From Maratus speciosus (taxonomy: Eukaryota; Arthropoda; Arachnida; Araneae; Salticidae): DNA of 64,000 nt. Numbering within the stretch: the stretch's first letter is position 1; each line of letters starts with the position of its first letter. The DNA lies in NCBI GenBank assembly GCA_963932465.1, contig CAWVRF010001058.1, positions 434,001 through 498,000 on the forward strand. Reading direction: 5' to 3'. The position numbers and the translations under genes were made by a program. This document shows, piece by piece, positions 14,159 through 28,400 of this stretch. Below the pieces are notes generated by a model. It was not told where the DNA came from. It searched no databases and saw only the letters and a list, made by a program, of their open reading frames with translations.

Positions 14159-15621
14159 AATAATAAAGCGAAACCGAATATATTGTTTCAACAATCAAAG
14201 CATTGTTAGAAAATTCATCAGAAAGAGTTACCGCATATAAAACACGCAATATTTATGAATTGAATCCCGGTGCAGGGCTCAAAATTAATTTCTTAGTAAA
14301 TAATAAAGCGAAACCGAATATATTGTTTAAACAAACAAAGCATTGTTAGAAAATTCATCAGAAAGAGTTACCGCATATAAAACACGCAATATTTATGAAT
14401 TGAATTCCGGTGCTGGGCTGAAAATTAATTTTTTAATAAATAATAAAAAGAAACCGAATATATTGTTTCAACAATGAAAGCATTGTTAGAAAATTCATCA
14501 GAAAGAGTTACCGCATATGAAACACGCAATATTTATGAATTGAATTCCGGTGCAGGGCTGAAAATTAATTTCTTAATAAATAATAAAGCGAAACCGAATA
14601 TATTGTTTCAACAATCAAAGCACTGTTAGAAAATTCATCAGAAAGAGTTACCGCAAATAAAACACGCAATTGAATTCCGCTGTAGGGCTCAAAATTAATT
14701 TATTAATAAATAATAAAGCGAAACCGAATATATTGTTTCAACAATCAAAGCATTGTTAGAAAATTCATCAGAAAGAGTTACCGCATATAAAACACGCAAT
14801 ATTTATGAATTGAATCCCGGTGCAGGGCTCAAAATTAATTTCTTAGTAAATAATAAAGCGAAACCGAATATATTGTTTAAACAATGAAAGCATTGTTAGA
14901 AAATTCATCAGAAAGAGTTACCGCATATAAAACACGCAATATTTATGAATTGAATTCCGGTGCAGGGCTCAAAATTAATTAATTAATAAATAATAAAGCG
15001 AAACCGAATATATTGTTTCAACAATCAAAGCATTGTTAGAAAATTCAACAGAATGAGTTACCGCATATAAAACACGCAATATTTATTTATTATTTCCGGT
15101 GCACCGCTGAAAATTAATTTCTTAATAAATAATAAAGCGAAACCGAATATATTGTTTCAACAATCAAAGCATTGTTAGAAAATTCATCAGAAAGAGTTAC
15201 CTCATATAAAATACGCAATATTTATGAATTGAATTCCGGTGCAGGGCTGAAAATTAATTTCTTAATAAATAATAAAGCGAAACCGAATACATTGTTTCAA
15301 CAGTAAAGAATTGTTAGAATATTCATCAGAAAGAGTTACCGCATATAAAAAGCAATATTTATGAATTGAATTCCGGTGCAGGGCTCAAAATTAATTTCTT
15401 AATAAATAATAAAGCGAAACCGAATATATTGTTTCAACAATCAAAGCATTGTTAGAAAATTCATCAGAAAGAGTTACCGCATATAAAACACGCAATATTT
15501 ATGAATTGAATTCCGGTGCAGGTCTGAAAATTAATTTCTTAATAAATAATAAAGCGAAACCGAATATATTGTTTCAACAATCAAAGCATTGTTAGAAAAT
15601 TCATCAGAAAGAGTTACCGCA
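14159..15621 (+). repeat. 2626-bp higher-order block, partial copy 3
   Basis: Continues with offset 2626 from copy 2 until 15622. There CCGCATATAAAAC replaces CCGCAAATAAAAC and the monomer order switches to a different arrangement. Inside it GAATACATTG at about 15287 is a private change from GAATATATTG. The abrupt end inside one monomer is a recombination junction. Confidence 0.85.
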
Positions 15622-16202
15622 TATAAAACACGCAATATTTATGAATTGAATTCCGGTGCAGGGCTCAAAATTAATTTATTAATAAATAATAAAGCGAAAC
15701 CGAATATATTGTTTCAACAATCAAAGCATTGTTAGAAAATTCATCAGAAAGAGTTACCGCATATAAAACACGCAATATTTATGAATTGAATTCCGGTGCA
15801 GGGCTGAAAATTAATTTTTTAATAAATAATAAAGCGAAACCGAATATATTGTTTCAACAATGAAAGCATTGTTAGAAAATTCATCAGAAAGAGTTACCGC
15901 ATATGAAACACGCAATATTTATGAATTGAATTCCGGTGCAGGGCTGAAAATTAATTTCTTAATAAATAATAAAGCGAAACCGAATATATTGTTTCAACAA
16001 TCAAAGCACTGTTAGAAAATTCATCAGAAAGAGTTACCGCAAATAAAACAAGCAATTGAATTCCGCTGTAGGGCTCAAAATTAATTTATTAATAAATAAT
16101 AAAGCGAAACCGAATATATTGTTTCAACAATCAAAGCATTGTTAGAAAATTCATCAGAAAGAATTACCGCATATAAAACACGCAATATTTATGAATTGAA
16201 TC

Positions 16203-19200
16203 CCGGTGCAGGGCTCAAAATTAATTAATTAATAAATAATAAAGCGAAACCGAATATATTGTTTCAACAATCAAAGCATTGTTAGAAAATTCAACAGAAA
16301 GAGTTACCGCATATAAAACACGCAATATTTATTAATTGAATTCCGGTGCAGGGCTGAAAATCAATTTCTTAATAAATAGTAAAGCGAAACCGAATATATT
16401 GTTTCAACAATCAAAGCATTGTTAGAAAATTCATCAGAAAAAGTTACCGCATATAAAACACGCAATATTTATGAATTGAATTCCGGTGCAGGGCTGAAAA
16501 TTAATTTCTTAATAAATAATAAAGCGAAACCGAATATATTGTTTCAACAATCAAAGCATTGTTAGAAAATTCAACAGAATGAGTTACCGCATATAAAACA
16601 CGCAATATTTATTTATTATTTCCGGTGCACCGCTGAAAATTAATTTCTTAATAAATAATAAAGCGAAACCGAATATATTGTTTCAACAATAAAGAATTGT
16701 TAGAATATTCATCAGAAAGAGTTACCGCATATAAAACACGCAATATTTATGAATTGAATTCCGGTGCAGGGCTCAAAATTAATTTCTTAATAAATAATAA
16801 AGCGAAACCGAATATATTGTTTCAACAATCAAAGCATGGTTAGAAAATTCATCAGAAAGAGTTACCGCATATAAAACACGCAATATTTATGAAATGAATT
16901 CCGGTGCAGGGCTGAAAATTAATTTCTTAATAAATAATAAAGCGAAACCGAATATATTGTTTCAACAATCAAAGCATTGTTAGAAAATTCATCAGAAAGA
17001 GTTACCGCATATAAAACACGCAATATTTATGAATTGAATTCCGGTGCAGGGCTGAAAATTAATTTCTTAATAAATAATAAAGCGAAACCGAATATATTGT
17101 TTCAACAATCAAAGCATTGTTAGAAAATTCAACAGAATGAGTTACCGCATATAAAACACGCAATATTTATTTATTGATTTCCGGTGCACCGCTGAAAATT
17201 AATTTCTTAATAAATAATAAAGCGAAACCGAATATATTGTTTCAACAATCAAAGCATTGTTAGAAAATTCATCAGAAAGAGTTACCGCATATAAAACACG
17301 CAATATTTATGCATTGAATCCCGGTGCTGGGCTCAAAATTAATTTCTTAGTAAATAATAAAGCGAAACCGAATATATTGTTTAAACAATGAAAGCATTGT
17401 TAGAAAATTCATCAGAAAGAGTTACCGCATATAAAACACGCAATATTTATGAATTGAATTCCGGTGCAGGGCTCAAAATTAATTAATTAATAAATAATAA
17501 AGTGAAACCGAATATATTGTTTCAACAATCAAAGCATTGTTAGAAAATTCAACAGAAAGAGTTACCGCATATAAAACACGCAATATTTATGAATTGAATT
17601 CCGGTGCAGGGCTGAAAATTAATTTCTTAATAAATAATAAAGCGAAACCGAATATATTGTTTCAACAATCAAAGCATTGTTAGAAAATTCATCAGAAAGA
17701 GTTACCGCATATAAAACACGCAATATTTATGAATTGAATTCCGGTGCAGGGCTGAAAATTAATTTCTTAATAAATAATAAAGCGAAACCGAATATATTGT
17801 TTCAACAATCAAAGCATTGTTAGAAAATTCATCAGAAAGAGTTACCGCATATAAAACACGCAATATTTATGAATTGAATCCCGGTGCAGGGCTCAAAATT
17901 AATTTCTTAGTAAATAATAAAGCGAAACCGAATATATTGTTTAAACAATGAAAGCATTGTTAGAAAGTTCATCAGAAAGAGTTACCGCATATAAAACACG
18001 CAATATTTATGAATTGAATTCCGGTGCAGGGCTCAAAATTAATTAATTAATAAATAATAAAGCGAAACCGAATATATTGTTTCAACAATCAAAGCATTGT
18101 TAGAAAAGTCAACAGAAAGAGTTACCGCATATAAAACACGCAATATTTATTAATTGAATTCCGGTGCAGGGCTGAAAATTAATTTCTTAATAAATAATAA
18201 AGCGAAACCGAATATATTGTTTCAACAATCAAAGCATTGTTAGAAAATTCATCAGAAAGAGTTACCGCATATAAAACACGCAATATTTATGAATTGAATT
18301 CCGGTGCAGGGCTGAAAATTAATTTCTTAATAAATAATAAAGCGAAACCGAATATATTATTTCAACAATCAAAGCATTGTTAGAAAATTCAACAGAATGA
18401 GTTACCGCATATAAAACACGCAATATTTATTTATTGATTTCCGGTGCACCGCTGAAAATTAATTTCTTAATCAATAATAAAGCGAAACCGAATATATTGT
18501 TTCAACAATCAAAGCATTGTTAGAAAATTCATCAGAAAGAGTTACCTCATATAAAACACGCAATATTTATGAATTGAATTCCGGTGCAGGGCTGAAAATT
18601 AATTTTTTAATAAATAATAAAGCGAAACCGAATATATTGTTTCAACAATAAAGAATTGTTAGAATATTCATCAGAAAGAGTTACCGCATATAAAACACGC
18701 AATATTTATGAATTGAATTCCGGTGCAGGGCTGAAAATTAATTTCTTAATAAATAATAAAGCGAAACCGAATATATTGTTTCAACAATCAAAGCACTGTT
18801 AGAAAATTCATCAGAAAGAGTTACCGCAAATAAAACACGCAATTGAATTCCGCTGTAGGGCTCAAAATTAATTTATTAATAAATAATAAAGCGAAACCGA
18901 ATATCTTGTTTCAACAATCAAAGCATTGTTAGAAAATTCATCAGAAAGAATTACCTCATATAAAACACGCAATATTTATGAATTGAATTCCGGTGAAGGG
19001 CTGAAAATTAATTTCTTAATAAATAATAAAGCGAAACCGAATATATTGTTTCAATAATAAAGAATTGTTAGAATATTCATCAGAAAGTGTTACCGCATAT
19101 AAAACACACAATATTTATGAATTGAATTCCGGTGCAGGGCTGAAAATTAATTTCTTAATAAATAATAAAGCGAAACCGAATATATTGTTTCAACAATCAA

Positions 19201-19234
19201 AGCATTGTTAGAAAATTCATCAGAAAGAGTTACC
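16203..19234 (+). repeat. 3.0-kb higher-order block (copy at 22459)
   Basis: This segment recurs 6256 bases downstream. Diagnostic variants shared at that offset include the CATGGTTAG change (16835 and 23091), GCATTGAATCCCGG (17311 and 23567), ATATTATTTCAAC (near 18357 and 24613), CCGGTGAAGGG and AAAACACACAAT. A few private differences exist (for example AATCAATAATAAAG near 18472 and ATATCTTG near 18902). The first mismatch to the left is 16202 and to the right 19235. Confidence 0.85.
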
Positions 19235-22200
19235 TCATATAAAATACGCAATATTTATGAATTGAATTCCGGTGCAGGGCTGAAAATTAATTTCTTAATA
19301 AATAATAAAGCGAAACCGAATATATTGTTTCAACAGTAAAGAATTGTTAGAATATTCATCAGAAAGAGTTACCGCATATAAAAAGCAATATTTATGAATT
19401 GAATTCCGGTGCAGGGCTCAAAATTAATTTCTTAATAAATAATAAAGCGAAACCGAATATATTGTTTCAACAATCAAAGCATTGTTAGAAAATTCAACAG
19501 AATGAGTTACCGCATATAAAACACGCAATATTTATTTATTATTTCCGGTGCACCGCTGAAAATTAATTTCTTAATAAATAATAAAGCGAAACCGAATATA
19601 TTGTTTCAACAATCAAAGCATTGTTAGAAAATTCATCAGAAAGAGTTACCTCATATAAAATACGCAATATTTATGAATTGAATTCCGGTGCAGGGCTGAA
19701 AATTAATTTCTTAATAAATAATAAAGCGAAACCGAATATATTGTTTCAACAGTAAAGAATTGTTAGAATATTCATCAGAAAGAGTTACCGCATATAAAAA
19801 GCAATATTTATGAATTGAATTCCGGTGCAGGGCTCAAAATTAATTTCTTAATAAATAATAAAGCGAAACCGAATATATTGTTTCAACAATCAAAGCATTG
19901 TTAGAAAATTCATCAGAAAGAGTTACCGCATATAAAACACGCAATATTTATGAATTGAATTCCGGTGCCGGTCTGAAAATTAATTTCTTAATAAATAATA
20001 AAGCGAAACCGAATATATTGTTTCAACAATCAAAGCATTGTTAGAAAATTCATCAGAAAGAGTTACCGCATATAAAACACGCAATATTTATGAATTGAAT
20101 TCCGGTGCAGGGCTCAAAATTAATTTATTAATAAATAATAAAGCGAAACCGAATATATTGTTTCAACAATCAAAGCATTGTTAGAAAATTCATCAGAAAG
20201 AGTTACCGCATATAAAACACGCAATATTTATGAATTGAATTCCGGTGCAGGGCTGAAAATTAATTTTTTAATAAATAATAAAGCGAAACCGAATATATTG
20301 TTTCAACAATGAAAGCATTGTTAGAAAATTCATCAGAAAGAGTTACCGCATATGAAACACGCAATATTTATGAATTGAATTCCGGTGCAGGGCTGAAAAT
20401 TAATTTCTTAATAAATAATAAAGCGAAACCGAATATATTGTTTCAACAATCAAAGCACTGTTAGAAAATTCATCAGAAAGAGTTACCGCAAATAAAACAA
20501 GCAATTGAATTCCGCTGTAGGGCTCAAAATTAATTTATTAATAAATAATAAAGCGAAACCGAATATATTGTTTCAACAATCAAAGCATTGTTAGAAAATT
20601 CATCAGAAAGAATTACCGCATATAAAACACGCAATATTTATGAATTGAATCCCGGTGCAGGGCTCAAAATTAATTTCTTAGTAAATAATAAAGCGAAACC
20701 GAATATATTGTTTAAACAATGAAAGCATTGTTAGAAAATTCATCAGAAAGAGTTACCGCATATAAAACACGCAATATTTATGAATTGAATTCCGGTGCAG
20801 GGCTCAAAATCAATTTCTTAATAAATAGTAAAGCGAAACCGAATATATTGTTTCAACAATCAAAGCATTGTTAGAAAATTCATCAGAAAAAGTTACCGCA
20901 TATAAAACACGCAATATTTATGAATTGAATTCCGGTGCAGGGCTGAAAATTAATTTCTTAATAAATAATAAAGCGAAACCGAATATATTGTTTCAACAAT
21001 CAAAGCATTGTTAGAAAATTCAACAGAATGAGTTACCGCATATAAAACACGCAATATTTATTTATTATTTCCGGTGCACCGCTGAAAATTAATTTCTTAA
21101 TAAATAATAAAGCGAAACCGAATATATTGTTTCAACAATAAAGAATTGTTAGAATATTCATCAGAAAGAGTTACCGCATATAAAACACGCAATATTTATG
21201 AATTGAATTCCGGTGCAGGGCTCAAAATTAATTTCTTAATAAATAATAAAGCGAAACCGAATATATTGTTTCAACAATCAAAGCATGGTTAGAAAATTCA
21301 TCAGAAAGAGTTACCGCATATAAAACACGCAATATTTATGAAATGAATTCCGGTGCAGGGCTGAAAATTAATTTCTTAATAAATAATAAAGCGAAACCGA
21401 ATATATTGTTTCAACAATCAAACATTGTTAGAAAATTCATCAGAAAGAGTTACCGCATATAAAACACGCAATATTTATGAATTGAATTCCGGTGCAGGGC
21501 TGAAAATTAATTTCTTAATAAATAATAAAGCGAAACCGAATATATTGTTTCAACAATCAAAGCATTGTTAGAAAATTCATCAGAAAGAGTTACCGCATAT
21601 AAAACACGCAATATTTATGAATTGAATTCCGGTGCAGGTCTGAAAATTAATTTCTTAATAAATAATAAAGCGAAACCGAATATATTGTTTCAACAATCAA
21701 AGCATTGTTAGAAAATTCATCAGAAAGAGTTACCGCATATAAAACACGCAATATTTATGAATTGAATTCCGGTGCAGGGCTCAAAATTAATTTATTAATA
21801 AATAATAAAGCGAAACCGAATATATTGTTTCAACAATCAAAGCATTGTTAGAAAATTCATCAGAAAGAGTTACCGCATATAAAACACGCAATATTTATGA
21901 ATTGAATTCCGGTGCAGGGCTGAAAATTAATTTTTTAATAAATAATAAAGCGAAACCGAATATATTGTTTCAACAATGAAAGCATTGTTAGAAAATTCAT
22001 CAGAAAGAGTTACCGCATATGAAACACGCAATATTTATGAATTGAATTCCGGTGCAGGGCTGAAAATTAATTTCTTAATAAATAATAAAGCGAAACCGAA
22101 TATATTGTTTCAACAATCAAAGCACTGTTAGAAAATTCATCAGAAAGAGTTACCGCAAATAAAACAAGCAATTGAATTCCGCTGTAGGGCTCAAAATTAA

Positions 22201-22458
22201 TTTATTAATAAATAATAAAGCGAAACCGAATATATTGTTTCAACAATCAAAGCATTGTTAGAAAATTCATCAGAAAGAATTACCGCATATAAAACACGCA
22301 ATATTTATGAATTGAATCCCGGTGCAGGGCTCAAAATTAATTTCTTAGTAAATAATAAAGCGAAACCGAATATATTGTTTAAACAATGAAAGCATTGTTA
22401 GAAAATTCATCAGAAAGAGTTACCGCATATAAAACACGCAATATTTATGAATTGAATT

Positions 22459-25400
22459 CCGGTGCAGGGCTCAAAATTAATTAATTAATAAATAATAAAG
22501 CGAAACCGAATATATTGTTTCAACAATCAAAGCATTGTTAGAAAATTCAACAGAAAGAGTTACCGCATATAAAACACGCAATATTTATTAATTGAATTCC
22601 GGTGCAGGGCTGAAAATCAATTTCTTAATAAATAGTAAAGCGAAACCGAATATATTGTTTCAACAATCAAAGCATTGTTAGAAAATTCATCAGAAAAAGT
22701 TACCGCATATAAAACACGCAATATTTATGAATTGAATTCCGGTGCAGGGCTGAAAATTAATTTCTTAATAAATAATAAAGCGAAACCGAATATATTGTTT
22801 CAACAATCAAAGCATTGTTAGAAAATTCAACAGAATGAGTTACCGCATATAAAACACGCAATATTTATTTATTATTTCCGGTGCACCGCTGAAAATTAAT
22901 TTCTTAATAAATAATAAAGCGAAACCGAATATATTGTTTCAACAATAAAGAATTGTTAGAATATTCATCAGAAAGAGTTACCGCATATAAAACACGCAAT
23001 ATTTATGAATTGAATTCCGGTGCAGGGCTCAAAATTAATTTCTTAATAAATAATAAAGCGAAACCGAATATATTGTTTCAACAATCAAAGCATGGTTAGA
23101 AAATTCATCAGAAAGAGTTACCGCATATAAAACACGCAATATTTATGAAATGAATTCCGGTGCAGGGCTGAAAATTAATTTCTTAATAAATAATAAAGCG
23201 AAACCGAATATATTGTTTCAACAATCAAAGCATTGTTAGAAAATTCATCAGAAAGAGTTACCGCATATAAAACACGCAATATTTATGAATTGAATTCCGG
23301 TGCAGGGCTGAAAATTAATTTCTTAATAAATAATAAAGCGAAACCGAATATATTGTTTCAACAATCAAAGCATTGTTAGAAAATTCAACAGAATGAGTTA
23401 CCGCATATAAAACACGCAATATTTATTTATTGATTTCCGGTGCACAGCTGAAAATTAATTTCTTAATAAATAATAAAGCGAAACCGAATATATTGTTTCA
23501 ACAATCAAAGCATTGTTAGAAAATTCATCAGAAAGAGTTACCGCATATAAAACACGCAATATTTATGCATTGAATCCCGGTGCTGGGCTCAAAATTAATT
23601 TCTTAGTAAATAATAAAGCGAAACCGAATATATTGTTTAAACAATGAAAGCATTGTTAGAAAATTCATCAGAAAGAGTTACCGCATATAAAACACGCAAT
23701 ATTTATGAATTGAATTCCGGTGCAGGGCTCAAAATTAATTAATTAATAAATAATAAAGTGAAACCGAATATATCGTTTCAACAATCAAAGCATTGTTAGA
23801 AAATTCAACAGAAAGAGTTACCGCATATAAAACACGCAATATTTATGAATTGAATTCCGGTGCAGGGCTGAAAATTAATTTCTTAATAAATAATAAAGCG
23901 AAACCGAATATATTGTTTCAACAATAGAAGCATTGTTAGAAAATTCATCAGAAAGAGTTACCGCATATAAAACACGCAATATTTATGAATTGAATTCCGG
24001 TGCAGGGCTGAAAATTAATTTCTTAATAAATAATAAAGCGAAACCGAATATATTGTTTCAACAATCAAAGCATTGTTAGAAAATTCATCAGAAAGAGTTA
24101 CCGCATATAAAACACGCAATATTTATGAATTGAATCCCGGTGCAGGGCTCAAAATTAATTTCTTAGTAAATAATAAAGCGAAACCGAATATATTGTTTAA
24201 ACAATGAAAGCATTGTTAGAAAGTTCATCAGAAAGAGTTACCGCATATAAAACACGCAATATTTATGAATTGAATTCCGGTGCAGGGCTCAAAATTAATT
24301 AATTAATAAATAATAAAGCGAAACCGAATATATTGTTTCAACAATCAAAGCATTGTTAGAAAAGTCAACAGAAAGAGTTACCGCATATAAAACACGCAAT
24401 ATTTATTAATTGAATTCCGGTGCAGGGCTGAAAATTAATTTCTTAATAAATAATAAAGCGAAACCGAATATATTGTTTCAACAATCAAAGCATTGTTAGA
24501 AAATTCATCAGAAAGAGTTACCGCATATAAAACACGCAATATTTATGAATTGAATTCCGGTGCAGGGCTGAAAATTAATTTCTTAATAAATAATAAAGCG
24601 AAACCGAATATATTATTTCAACAATCAAAGCATTGTTAGAAAATTCAACAGAATGAGTTACCGCATATAAAACACGCAATATTTATTTATTGATTTCCGG
24701 TGCACCGCTGAAAATTAATTTCTTAATAAATAATAAAGCGAAACCGAATATATTGTTTCAACAATCAAAGCATTGTTAGAAAATTCATCAGAAAGAGTTA
24801 CCTCATATAAAACACGCAATATTTATGAATTGAATTCCGGTGCAGGGCTGAAAATTAATTTTTTAATAAATAATAAAGCGAAACCGAATATATTGTTTCA
24901 ACAATAAAGAATTGTTAGAATATTCATCAGAAAGAGTTACCGCATATAAAACACGCAATATTTATGAATTGAATTCCGGTGCAGGGCTGAAAATTAATTT
25001 CTTAATAAATAATAAAGCGAAACCGAATATATTGTTTCAACAATCAAAGCACTGTTAGAAAATTCATCAGAAAGAGTTACCGCAAATAAAACACGCAATT
25101 GAATTCCGCTGTAGGGCTCAAAATTAATTTATTAATAAATAATAAAGCGAAACCGAATATATTGTTTCAACAATCAAAGCATTGTTAGAAAATTCATCAG
25201 AAAGAATTACCTCATATAAAACACGCAATATTTATGAATTGAATTCCGGTGAAGGGCTGAAAATTAATTTCTTAATAAATAATAAAGCGAAACCGAATAT
25301 ATTGTTTCAATAATAAAGAATTGTTAGAATATTCATCAGAAAGAGTTACCGCATATAAAACACACAATATTTATGAATTGAATTCCGGTGCAGAGCTGAA

Positions 25401-25490
25401 AATTAATTTCTTAATAAATAATAAAGCGAAACCGAATATATTGTTTCAACAATCAAAGCATTGTTAGAAAATTCATCAGAAAGAGTTACC
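22459..25490 (+). repeat. 3.0-kb higher-order block, second copy
   Basis: Partner of the block at 16203 (offset 6256). Much of it also recurs 3896 bases further on (CATGG at 23091 and 26987; GCATTGAATCCC at 23567 and 27463). From about 24136 the downstream copy carries one extra 140-bp monomer, so the offset changes from 3896 to 4036. Private changes here include ATATCGTTTC near 23771 and CAATAGAAGC near 23923. Confidence 0.83.
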
Positions 25491-28400
25491 GCATATAAAA
25501 CACGCAATATTTATGAATTGAATTCCGGTGCAGGTCTGAAAAATAATTTCTTAATAAATAATAAAGCGAAACCGAATATATTGTTTCAACAATCAAAGCA
25601 TTGTTAGAAAATTCATCAGAAAGAGTTACCGCATATAAAACACGCAATATTTATGAATTGAATTCCGGTGCAGGGCTCAAAATTAATTTATTAATAAATA
25701 ATAAAGCGAAACCGAATATATTGTTTCAACAATCAAAGCATTGTTAGAAAATTCATCAGAAAGAGTTACCGCATATAAAACACGCAATATTTATGAATTG
25801 AATTCCAGTGCAGGGCTGAAAATTAATTTTTTAATAAATAATAAAGCGAAACCGAACATATTGTTTCAACAATGAAAGCATTGTTAGAAAATTCATCAGA
25901 AAGAGTTACCGCATATGAAACACGCAATATTTATGAATTGAATTCCGGTGCAGGGATGAAAATTAATTTCTTAATAAATAATAAAGCGAAACCGAATATA
26001 TTGTTTCAACAATCAAAGCACTGTTAGAAAATTCATCAGAAAGAGTTACCGCAAATAAAACAAGCAATTGAATTCCGCTGTAGGGCTCAAAATTAATTTA
26101 TTAATAAATAATAAAGCGAAACCGAATATATTGTTTCAACAATCAAAGCATTGTTAGAAAATTCATCAGAAAGAATTACCGCATATAAAACACGCAATAT
26201 TTATGAATTGAATCCCGGTGCAGGGCTCAAAATTAATTTCTTAGTAAATAATAAAGCGAAACCGAATATATTGTTTAAACAATGAAAGCATTGTTAGAAA
26301 ATTCATCAGAAAGAGTTACCGCATATAAAACACGCAATATTTATGAATTGAATTCCGGTGCAGGGCTCAAAATTAATTAATTAATAAATAATAAAGCGAA
26401 ACCGAATATATTGTTTCAACAATCAAAGCATTGTTAGAAAATTCAACAGAAAGAGTTACCGCATATAAAACACGCAATATTTATTAATTGAATTCCGGTG
26501 CAGGGCTGAAAATCAATTTCTTAATAAATAGTAAAGCGAAACCGAATATATTGTTTCAACAATCAAAGCATTGTTAGAAAATTCATCAGAAAAAGTTACC
26601 GCATATAAAACACGCAATATTTATGAATTGAATTCCGGTGCAGGGCTGAAAATTAATTTCTTAATAAATAATAAAGCGAAACCGAATATATTGTTTCAAC
26701 AATCAAAGCATTGTTAAAAAATTCAACAGAATGAGTTACCGCATATAAAACACGCAATATTTATTTATTATTTCCGGTGCACCGCTGAAAATTAATTTCT
26801 TAATAAATAATAAAGCGAAACCGAATATATTGTTTCAACAATAAAGAATTGTTAGAATATTCATCAGAAAGAGTTACCGCATATAAAACACGCAATATTT
26901 ATGAATTGAATTCCGGTGCAGGGCTCAAAATTAATTTCTTAATAAATAATAAAGCGAAACCGAATATATTGTTTCAACAATCAAAGCATGGTTAGAAAAT
27001 TCATCAGAAAGAGTTACCGCATATAAAACACGCAATATTTATGAAATGAATTCCGGTGCAGGGCTGAAAATTAATTTCTTAATAAATAATAAAGCGAAAC
27101 CCAATATATTGTTTCAACAATCAAAGCATTGTTAGAAATTTCATCAGAAAGAGTTACCGCATATAAAACACGCAATATTTATGAATTGAATTCCGGTGCA
27201 GGGCTGAAAATTAATTTCTTAATAAATAATAAAGCGAAACCGAATATATTGTTTCAACAATCAAAGCATTGTTAGAAAATTCAACAGAATGAGTTACCGC
27301 ATATAAAACACGCAATATTTATTTATTGATTTCCGGTGCACCGCTGAAAATTAATTTCTTAATAAATAATAAAGCGAAACCGAATATATTGTTTCAACAA
27401 TCAAAGCATTGTTAGAAAATTCATCAGAAAGAGTTACCGCATATAAAACACGCAATATTTATGCATTGAATCCCGGTGCTGGGCTCAAAATTAATTTCTT
27501 AGTAAATAATAAAGCGAAACCGAATATATTGTTTAAACAATGAAAGCATTGTTAGAAAATTCATCAGAAAGATTTACCGCATATAAAACACGCAATATTT
27601 ATGAATTGAATTCCGGTGCAGGGCTCAAAATTAATTAATTAATAAATAATAAAGTGAAACCGAATATATTGTTTCAACAATCAAAGCATTGTTAGAAAAT
27701 TCAACAGAAAGAGTTACCGCATATAAAACACGCAATATTTATTAATTGAATTCCGGTGCAGGGCTGAAAATTAATTTCTTAATAAATAATAAAGCGAAAC
27801 CGAATATATTGTTTCAACAATCAAAGCATTGTTAGAAAATTCATCAGAAAGAGTTACCGCATATAAAACACGCAATATTTATGAATTGAATTCCGGTGCA
27901 GGGCTGAAAATTAATTTCTTAATAAATAATAAAGCGAAACCGAATATATTGTTTCAACAATCAAAGCATTGTTAGAAAATTCATCAGAAAGAGTTACCGC
28001 ATATAAAACACGCAATATTTATGAATTGAATTCCGGTGCAGGGCTGAAAATTAATTTCTTAATAAATAATAAAGCGAAACCGAATATATTGTTTCAACAA
28101 TCAAAGCATTGTTAGAAAATTCATCAGAAAGAGTTACCGCATATAAAACACGCAATATTTATGAATTGAATCCCGGTGCAGGGCTCAAAATTAATTTCTT
28201 AGTAAATAATAAAGCAAAACCGAATATATTGTTTAAACAATGAAAGCATTGTTAGAAAGTTCATCAGAAAGAGTTACCGCATATAAAACACGCAATATTT
28301 ATGAATTGAATTCCGGTGCAGGGCTCAAAATTAATTAATTAATAAATAATAAAGCGAAACTGAATATATTGTTTCAACAATCAAAGCATTGTTAGAAAAG

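Noticed and set aside
1441..15621. Exact block repeats as a pure assembly artefact
   Set aside because: Copies carry a few private differences (for example near 2680, 4976, 9160 and 15287), which favours real copies. Copy number still needs long-read confirmation.
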